Of a DNA stretch of 64,000 nt, positions 58,794 through 64,000 are shown one piece after another. This DNA comes from Algoriphagus terrigena DSM 22685 (lineage in GTDB: Bacteria > Bacteroidota > Bacteroidia > Cytophagales > Cyclobacteriaceae). How positions within the stretch are numbered: position 1 is the first letter of the stretch; every line of letters starts with the position of its first letter. Where the stretch lies: positions 101,240 through 165,239 of the forward strand of contig NZ_AUBW01000013.1 of the NCBI RefSeq assembly GCF_000429445.1. Direction: 5' to 3'. The notes under the pieces are model-generated. The model saw nothing but the letters and a program-made list of their open reading frames with translations, searched no databases and was not told the DNA's origin. The translations under genes were made by a program, and so were the position numbers.

Positions 58794-60260
58794 CTACTTT
58801 TGACCTGTCAAGGTCGCCGGATCGAGGAGCTTCTTGATCTCGTCCTCTGTCAACAGCTTCTTCTCCCGGATCAGCTCGATGATTCCTTTGCCGGATTCCA
58901 ATGCTTCTTTTGCCAGCTCGGTGGTCTTCTCATAGCCGAGGACCGGATTCAAAGCAGTCACGATCCCGACACTTCGCTCGATATATCGCTTGGTCACGTC
59001 TTCATTGGCCGTGATCCCGTCGATACACTGGGTTCTGAAAAGTGGAAGTGTTTTAAAGAGCAAGCCCTGCGACTCCATGATCGCCACAGCCTCCACAGGC
59101 TCGTAAGCATTGAGTTGAAGCAGGCCCGAGTGGGCAGCCAAAGTAACGGTCAGGTCATTACCCATCACCTTGAACGTCACCAGATTCATCAACTCCGGCA
59201 TCACCGGATTGACTTTGCCTGGCATAATCGACGAACCCGGCTGAAGGGCCGGAAGGTTGATTTCAAAAATCCCCGTGCGAGGGCCGGAGGCGAGGAAGAT
59301 CAAGTCACTGCTGATCTTGGACAAGGTCACGGCCGTACTTTTCAAAGCGGAAGAGTACATCACAAATCCCTGCTGGCTGCTGGTCGCGGCGATCAAGTCT
59401 TTGCTGAGATACATCGGCTTTCCGGTGATCTTGGCCAATTCAGTAGCGCAATGCTCCGCATAGCCCGGCGATGCGGTGATCCCGGTACCAATAGCCGTTG
59501 CCCCCATATTTTGCTCATACAGGTACTTTTCCATCTCGCGGAGTCCTTTGATCTCTGCGTCCAGCTGATTTCCAAAGGCATGAAATTCCTGCCCCAAAGT
59601 CATCGGAACAGCATCCTGACCTTCGGTACGTCCCATCTTCAGGACGTCTTTGAACTCCTCACCTTTCGCATGGAAAGACTTCGAAAGCTTCTCCAGCTCT
59701 GCCGTCAACTTGTCATTGTGAAGCAGCAAGCCGACTTTGATCGCTGTCGGATAGACGTCGTTGGTGGACTGGCCCATGTTGAGATCGTCATGGGGTTCGA
59801 TGATCTCGTATTGGCCTTTTTTATAGCCGCCCATCTCCAAAGCGATGTTGGCGATGACCTCGTTTGCATTCATATTGGCTGAGGTACCGGCACCGCCCTG
59901 ATACATGTCGACCAGGAAGTGCTCGTGGTATTTCCCGTCAATAATCGCCTGGCAGGCTTTTTCGATCAGGGCAAGCTTCTCCTTGCTCAGCCTGCCATCT
60001 ACCGCATTGGCGCGGGCCGCCGCCAACTTTACCATCGCATAACCTCTGACATAGTCCGGGTAAAAGCTGGTTTTGATCCCGCTGACGGGGAAGTTTTCCA
60101 GAGCCCGTGCCGTCTGTACGCCGTAGTAGGCGTCGGCAGGAATCTGCTTTTCTCCCAGGAGATCATGCTCTGTTCGAGTCTGTTGGGCATGTCCATACTG
60201 GAAGCTGATCAGCATCAGCAGGGACAATATTTTTATGGGTAATATTCTTTTCATCTTCAT
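58794..60260 (-). CDS. aspA: Aspartate ammonia-lyase with an N-terminal signal peptide
   Basis: 488 residues from the ATG at 60260 (open frame to 60299). Fumarase/aspartase superfamily: RTEHDLLGEKQIPADAYYGVQTARALENF, GTSANMNANEVIAN, QSTNDVYPTAIK and the signature GSSIMPGKVNPVMPE, which holds the catalytic Ser loop. It converts L-aspartate to fumarate and ammonia. Unusually the N-terminus is a signal peptide (ILPIKILSLLMLISFQYGHAQ), so the enzyme is predicted to act in the periplasm. Same strand as the asparaginase and the Dcu transporter upstream. Confidence 0.92.
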   Translation of the reverse strand: MKMKRILPIKILSLLMLISFQYGHAQQTRTEHDLLGEKQIPADAYYGVQTARALENFPVSGIKTSFYPDYVRGYAMVKLAAARANAVDGRLSKEKLALIEKACQAIIDGKYHEHFLVDMYQGGAGTSANMNANEVIANIALEMGGYKKGQYEIIEPHDDLNMGQSTNDVYPTAIKVGLLLHNDKLTAELEKLSKSFHAKGEEFKDVLKMGRTEGQDAVPMTLGQEFHAFGNQLDAEIKGLREMEKYLYEQNMGATAIGTGITASPGYAEHCATELAKITGKPMYLSKDLIAATSSQQGFVMYSSALKSTAVTLSKISSDLIFLASGPRTGIFEINLPALQPGSSIMPGKVNPVMPELMNLVTFKVMGNDLTVTLAAHSGLLQLNAYEPVEAVAIMESQGLLFKTLPLFRTQCIDGITANEDVTKRYIERSVGIVTALNPVLGYEKTTELAKEALESGKGIIELIREKKLLTEDEIKKLLDPATLTGQK

Positions 60261-60351
60261 GAGATAAGGATTGAAATGCGGTAAAAAAACCCGGATCAAA
60301 TGCGCCCAAGTAAGAATCTGGACGCATTTAAAACAGGCATTTGATCAGTGA

Positions 60352-61401
60352 CTAATAAGTGAAAAATGCCTCCTGAAGGAGTTTCTTGTCTTTTGACCGA
60401 GTCAGCGCCAGCATCAGCAACACCCGGGCTTTCTGAGGAGTAAGGTCATCGGAAACGATGGTTCCAAGTTCCTCGTCATTGATCTCGTCATGAAGTACCA
60501 CGCGGCCAGAAGGCGCACGGCTTGCACGGCAAACGATAATTCCGGCAGCAACAGCCCGCTTCACCGCATCCATGTAGGCTTTGTTGAAGTTGCCATTGCC
60601 CACACCGGCGATCACGATTCCGTCCACTTTTTTGCTGATCAGCAGGTCAATCTGATCTGCGGGTGCATCTGCATACATCATGACGATATCCACCCGCGGC
60701 AATTTGGTGTCGGCCGTCAATTGGATTGGCTTTGGAGGATTGACTTCCCGCACTGCGTTAGAATAGTACTCCACTCTGCCATCGTAAGCCGCGCCGACTG
60801 GACCGGTATTGGGAGAGCCAAACGCATCGGTCTTGGTTGTACTCATCTTCATCACTTCGCGGGCGTCGTAGATCCCTTCGTTGAAGCTGACCAATACACC
60901 CCGGCCTCTGGTTTCAGGGTTGATAGCCACGGTGATCGCATCGTAGAGATTCTTTGGTCCGTCAGCACTGATGGCTGTCGCTGGACGCATAGATCCGGTC
61001 AATACAACCGGTTTGTCAGAAGGGATCACCAAGTCGAGGAAATACGCAGTCTCCTCTTGGGTATCGGTACCGTGTGTCACCACGATCGCGTCTGCTTCGT
61101 TGTTGGCAAAGATCTCATTGGCTCGGATAGCGAGTTTTTTCCAGATCTCGATGGTCATATCCTGGCTGCCGACAGAGGCAATCTGCTCGCCGGAGATGTT
61201 GGCAATCTTTTTTACCGAAGGAATGACTCCAATCAGGTCGTCAATGGGTATTTTTCCTGCCGTGTACCCAGCCCGATCCGCAGAAGCGCCCGCGCCAGCG
61301 ATTGTTCCGCCCGTTGCCAGGATGATGACCCGAGGTAGTTCTTGGGCATAGACCTGAAAAGCCAGGACCGTTAATGTGAAAATTGAGAGTAACTTTTTCA
61401 T
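60352..61401 (-). CDS. ansB: Type II (periplasmic) L-asparaginase
   Basis: 349 residues with signal peptide (LSIFTLTVLAFQVYAQ). Catalytic Thr in ILATGGTIAGAGAS, second Thr-Asp-Lys set in VVTHGTDTQEETAYFL, and Lys in NGNFNKAYMDAVKRAV region. It hydrolyses asparagine (and some glutamine) to aspartate and ammonia. It precedes the exported aspartase by 91 bp on the same strand, suggesting sequential action in the periplasm. Confidence 0.93.
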   Translation of the reverse strand: MKKLLSIFTLTVLAFQVYAQELPRVIILATGGTIAGAGASADRAGYTAGKIPIDDLIGVIPSVKKIANISGEQIASVGSQDMTIEIWKKLAIRANEIFANNEADAIVVTHGTDTQEETAYFLDLVIPSDKPVVLTGSMRPATAISADGPKNLYDAITVAINPETRGRGVLVSFNEGIYDAREVMKMSTTKTDAFGSPNTGPVGAAYDGRVEYYSNAVREVNPPKPIQLTADTKLPRVDIVMMYADAPADQIDLLISKKVDGIVIAGVGNGNFNKAYMDAVKRAVAAGIIVCRASRAPSGRVVLHDEINDEELGTIVSDDLTPQKARVLLMLALTRSKDKKLLQEAFFTY

Positions 61402-61444
61402 AAGTGTCAGATTTTAAATAAGCTTTTTGTAGTGTGGGTTGGGA

Positions 61445-62797
61445 TTAAAGTAGAAAGGACTGAAGAAGTAGACCGGCAACCACCGAGACAATGGTGGTGA
61501 CCAGACCTGGGAGCATAAAACTGTGGTTGAGTACATATTTACCGATCCGGGTCGTGCCCGTCCGGTCAAACTCGATGGCCATCAACAGTGTCGGATAGCC
61601 GGGGATAAAGAAGTGACCGTTGACGGCAGGGAAGATCCCGATGAGGTAGGCTGGCGGCAGGCCCAGCGCAAGTCCCAATGGCATCAGGGCTTTGGCAGTC
61701 GAAGCCTGGCTATAGAGCAGCATGCTCAGCACAAACAGCGCGATCGCAAAAGACCAGGGATACGACGCCACGAGATCGCCCAAAGTGCCTTGGATCGCTT
61801 CGAAATTATTATCCATAAAGGTGCTGCTCATCCACACCACGCCAAACACGGCGATGGTGGCCTGCCCCGCCGAGGAGAACAGGCTTGCCTTGGTGACTTT
61901 GCCGGCAGTGGTATCGGCAAACAAGACGATCAAGCCCGTAGCTGCCAGCATGATGATCATGATCATCGAGGGCATCAGCAACTGACCGGCTTCACTCACC
62001 GCAAATCCCGGATTGAAGTTGGGATTGTCGGCAAACTGCGGCAATAGCTCAGGAAATGACCCGAAGATCACGACCGAAAGCACCGCCAGCGAAAAGATAA
62101 TCACCGATTTGACTGCTCCTGGCGCATCCAACGCGTCAGCCGCGTCTTTTTTCCCTTCCAAATTTTTAACAAAAGCGGGATCTTTCATCCGCTCCAGGAA
62201 TTCGGGATCTTCGCTGAGTTCTTTTCCCCTTTTCCACACAAACAAAATCCCGGCAAACAGCCCAATCAACGTCGCGGGAATGGCCACCATCAGGATGTCA
62301 AAAAGCCCCAGCCCCGTCGCTGCCAAGACCGTCAGCATCGCCGCCGCCGCCGCAGAGACGGGACTTGCGGTGATAGCCATGTAGGCTCCGATCACGCTCA
62401 TGCTCATCGCGCGCTCCGGCCGGATTCGGTTCTTGATCGCTACCTCGGCGATGATCGGCATGATGGAATAGGAGATGTGCGCCGTACCGGCAAAAAGCAC
62501 AAAGGCGTAGGTAATCAGCGGACCCAAGATCGTGATCTGCCGCGGATTGCTGCGAAGGACGTTACCCGCAATCTTCACCAGGTAATCCATGCCGCCTGCA
62601 GCCTGCAAAGCCGCTGCCGCAGTGACCACGCTCATGATGATCAGCATGACTTCCAAAGGCGGGTCAGACGGCACCAGGTCAAAGGCAAAGATCATCACCA
62701 ACAGGCCGATCATCCCCATCACACCCAGCCCGATGCCTGACATTCGCGCCCCTACGAAGATGCAGATTAGTACGACCGCCAACTGTAAAAATATCAT
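61445..62797 (-). CDS. Anaerobic C4-dicarboxylate transporter (DcuA/DcuB family)
   Basis: A 450-residue inner-membrane transporter with about 10-12 helices: VGARMSGIGLGVMGMIGLLVM at the start, GTAHISYSIMPIIAEVAIKNRIRPERAMS as the hallmark of Dcu, and a C-terminus of several hydrophobic helices. It exchanges or imports fumarate, succinate, aspartate and malate. Start of the operon Dcu, asparaginase, aspartase, porin, porin. Confidence 0.9.
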   Translation of the reverse strand: MIFLQLAVVLICIFVGARMSGIGLGVMGMIGLLVMIFAFDLVPSDPPLEVMLIIMSVVTAAAALQAAGGMDYLVKIAGNVLRSNPRQITILGPLITYAFVLFAGTAHISYSIMPIIAEVAIKNRIRPERAMSMSVIGAYMAITASPVSAAAAAMLTVLAATGLGLFDILMVAIPATLIGLFAGILFVWKRGKELSEDPEFLERMKDPAFVKNLEGKKDAADALDAPGAVKSVIIFSLAVLSVVIFGSFPELLPQFADNPNFNPGFAVSEAGQLLMPSMIMIIMLAATGLIVLFADTTAGKVTKASLFSSAGQATIAVFGVVWMSSTFMDNNFEAIQGTLGDLVASYPWSFAIALFVLSMLLYSQASTAKALMPLGLALGLPPAYLIGIFPAVNGHFFIPGYPTLLMAIEFDRTGTTRIGKYVLNHSFMLPGLVTTIVSVVAGLLLQSFLL

Positions 62798-63158
62798 AGC
62801 GTCACTCGATGTGGATTAACAATTCCGTAAAACTTCCTTAATCAATTCAATCGATTTGAAGTAATTCCTTCTTCAAAAATGGATGAATACAGAACGAAAA
62901 GTCACTATTTCATCCGTTATAAAAGATGACAAAAGTCAGGTCCAAACAAATAGTTTGTCACGAGGAGAAAAACAAGGAAGAAAAGTATTCGTCAGTCTAG
63001 GTCAGCTTGAGAGCGGTCAAGAGATGGGCAAAAATCTGCCCCAACGAGACGGAAACTAAAAATCGAATACTAAGTATTGCTTTTTCACAAATTACTGTCT
63101 ACCTTTTGCTTACAGTTTTTTACTGTTTAAATATCTGTTTTATCTAAACCACATTTTT
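62798..63158. other. Divergent intergenic region
   Basis: 361 bp between the Dcu operon (minus) and the unknown gene at 63159 (plus). The right part carries three ACTGT/ACAGT words (63092-63098, 63110-63116, 63120-63126) at about 10-18 bp spacing, and a small GGGCA/TGCCC hairpin at 63026-63041. No RNA gene or clear consensus promoter. Confidence 0.35.
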
Positions 63159-63620
63159 ATGAGTAATCTAATTTCAGTCGTAATCCCGGAACCAGTTCTA
63201 GCAAGCGTCCGGGCGCACATCGCAGCCATCAATGCGGAACTCAACCCCTACTTGCCTGATATCTCTCAGGACACGCTGGAGGGACTTCCCAAGATGGCTG
63301 ATGGTCGGGAGCCTTTTGTAGGAAAAGCTCTGGACTTTGCAGAGACCAATACCCAGTTCAACCCACCCTTCATGGATGTGCCCGAACTGCGAAAAGATCT
63401 CGACGCGTATCGTGCACTGACTCCTGTCTTTTATGAGTTGGAGCAAATCACCAACCGGGTCAAGGTCGCCTATACCGCCGCCGGTTCGGAAGCTTATACG
63501 GTCTCGCTGACGTTTTACAACACACTCAAGCAAGCCGTCAAAGTAGGGATCGCTGCTGCCAAGCCGCTTCTGGAAGCGCTTCGGCCGCTGTTTGAGAAGA
63601 AGAAGTCTACCGGGCAGTAG
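63159..63620 (+). CDS. Unknown 153-residue helical protein
   Basis: Not recognised. No signal peptide or membrane helix; the first 15 residues (SNLISVVIPEPVLASVRAHI) look amphipathic and helix-rich. A conserved-looking middle (MADGREPFVGKALDFAETN) is followed by ELEQITNRVKVAYTAAGSEAYTVSLTFYNTL and a Lys-rich tail. It carries a strong terminator 34 bp after the stop, so it is its own transcription unit. The role is unknown. Confidence 0.7.
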   Translation: MSNLISVVIPEPVLASVRAHIAAINAELNPYLPDISQDTLEGLPKMADGREPFVGKALDFAETNTQFNPPFMDVPELRKDLDAYRALTPVFYELEQITNRVKVAYTAAGSEAYTVSLTFYNTLKQAVKVGIAAAKPLLEALRPLFEKKKSTGQ

Positions 63621-63653
63621 AAGCTCTTCCCACGATTTTACTTAGCACAACCA

Positions 63654-63683
63654 ACCGGGCCTCAACAGGTCCGGTTTTTTTTT
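63654..63683 (+). terminator. Rho-independent terminator
   Basis: ACCGGGCCT and AGGTCCGGT pair (one G-T wobble) around a 4-nt loop and are followed by nine T. It ends the transcript of the unknown 153-residue gene. Confidence 0.9.
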
Positions 63684-63856
63684 CTGAAAGTCTGGTTAGC
63701 TTACCCCATAGTTGTTCCAGGACATCAGTTTTGGCTAAGTTTTTTCTTTAGAGAAAAGTTTTTTCTACGTGCTCTTAGGCAACAGCTGTGGGTGCTTAGC
63801 GTCTGATATCAGTTTTATGCTCGGGGTATAGTCCACCAAAAAAAAGACGACCTTTT

Positions 63857-64000
63857 CTAGTTGGACGCTAATGATTTAAGTTTTTGGAGCCTTTTTTCTA
63901 GGCGCTCCATTTCCGCTTTTCTTCGTTCATCAATGATCTCCTGCCTGAGTTGAGGTTCTTTATAAGGGGTATTGTCCCTGAGAATATGATAGGCGGCTTT
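63857..64000 (-). CDS. C-terminal fragment of a probable transposase (partial, 5' end outside window)
   Basis: Read on the minus strand from 64000, the frame is open for 47 codons to a TAG at 63857. The peptide starts KAAYHILRDNTPYKEPQ and ends in a basic coiled coil (RRKAEMERLEKRLQKLKSL). The A-x-x-Y-H-x-L pattern near the end with a charged helix tail resembles IS110-type transposase C-termini, but this is a weak match on a short fragment. It marks a possible insertion sequence at the right edge. Confidence 0.4.
   Translation of the reverse strand, partial: KAAYHILRDNTPYKEPQLRQEIIDERRKAEMERLEKRLQKLKSLASN

Noticed and set aside
58800..59882. 360-residue open frame antisense to aspartase
   Set aside because: Opposite a conserved enzyme with intact signature motifs; composition (many His, Arg and Gln) is typical of a shadow frame.

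Overview
The window looks like a chromosome segment from a Bacteroidota member, most likely an Algoriphagus-like Cyclobacteriaceae (Cytophagales); the genus is inference. Evidence: a SusC/SusD pair under an ECF sigma/FecR switch, many exported sugar enzymes with Bacteroidota-type signal peptides, TAT-exported Gfo/Idh/MocA proteins, TAnnTTTG-like promoter elements and little Shine-Dalgarno use.

Region 1 (1-16.7 kb, mostly minus strand) is a polysaccharide-utilisation locus. An ECF sigma factor and FecR anti-sigma precede a SusC transporter with an STN signalling domain and a SusD lipoprotein cut by the left edge. Next to them a LacI-controlled operon (15.5 to 7.0 kb) encodes an aldo/keto reductase, an LgoD-like L-galactonate dehydrogenase, a GH95 glycosidase, a ThuA-like protein and three exported esterases. 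A perfect 16-bp palindrome between the divergent lacI-type gene and the operon is the likely operator.

Region 2 (17-30 kb) holds a C39-like cysteine protease with a small unknown partner, a sodium:alanine symporter, tRNA-Leu(CAG) with a terminator, an AI-2E-type permease, an esterase, an acyltransferase, a GAF histidine kinase, a cyclophilin, an AsmA-like giant and a Gfo/Idh/MocA oxidoreductase.

Region 3 (30.2-36.7 kb) is a signalling cassette: two large PAS histidine kinases and three receiver proteins with no DNA-binding output, one of which carries a phospho-acceptor-like helix without an ATPase domain.

Region 4 (36.8-50.3 kb) is an oxidative L-fucose/L-galactose pathway: two SDRs, a FAH-family hydrolase, an amidohydrolase lactonase, FucP and a mutarotase. 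A sugar dehydratase step is not encoded here. It is followed by an esterase, HAD and ankyrin genes, then a minus-strand group (FAD oxidoreductase, HigA-like regulator, PmoA-like protein, TAT Gfo/Idh/MocA, TAT sugar isomerase). Several intergenic gaps here are made of degenerate 7-8 bp tandem units.

Region 5 (50.4-64 kb) has a GNAT, a beta-barrel protein, an AsmA-like protein, a catalytically degenerate phosphohexomutase relative, a TetR regulator, two porins and an apparently extracytoplasmic asparagine-to-fumarate module (aspartase with a signal peptide, type II asparaginase, Dcu transporter). It ends with an unknown 153-residue protein and the tail of a probable transposase at the right edge.
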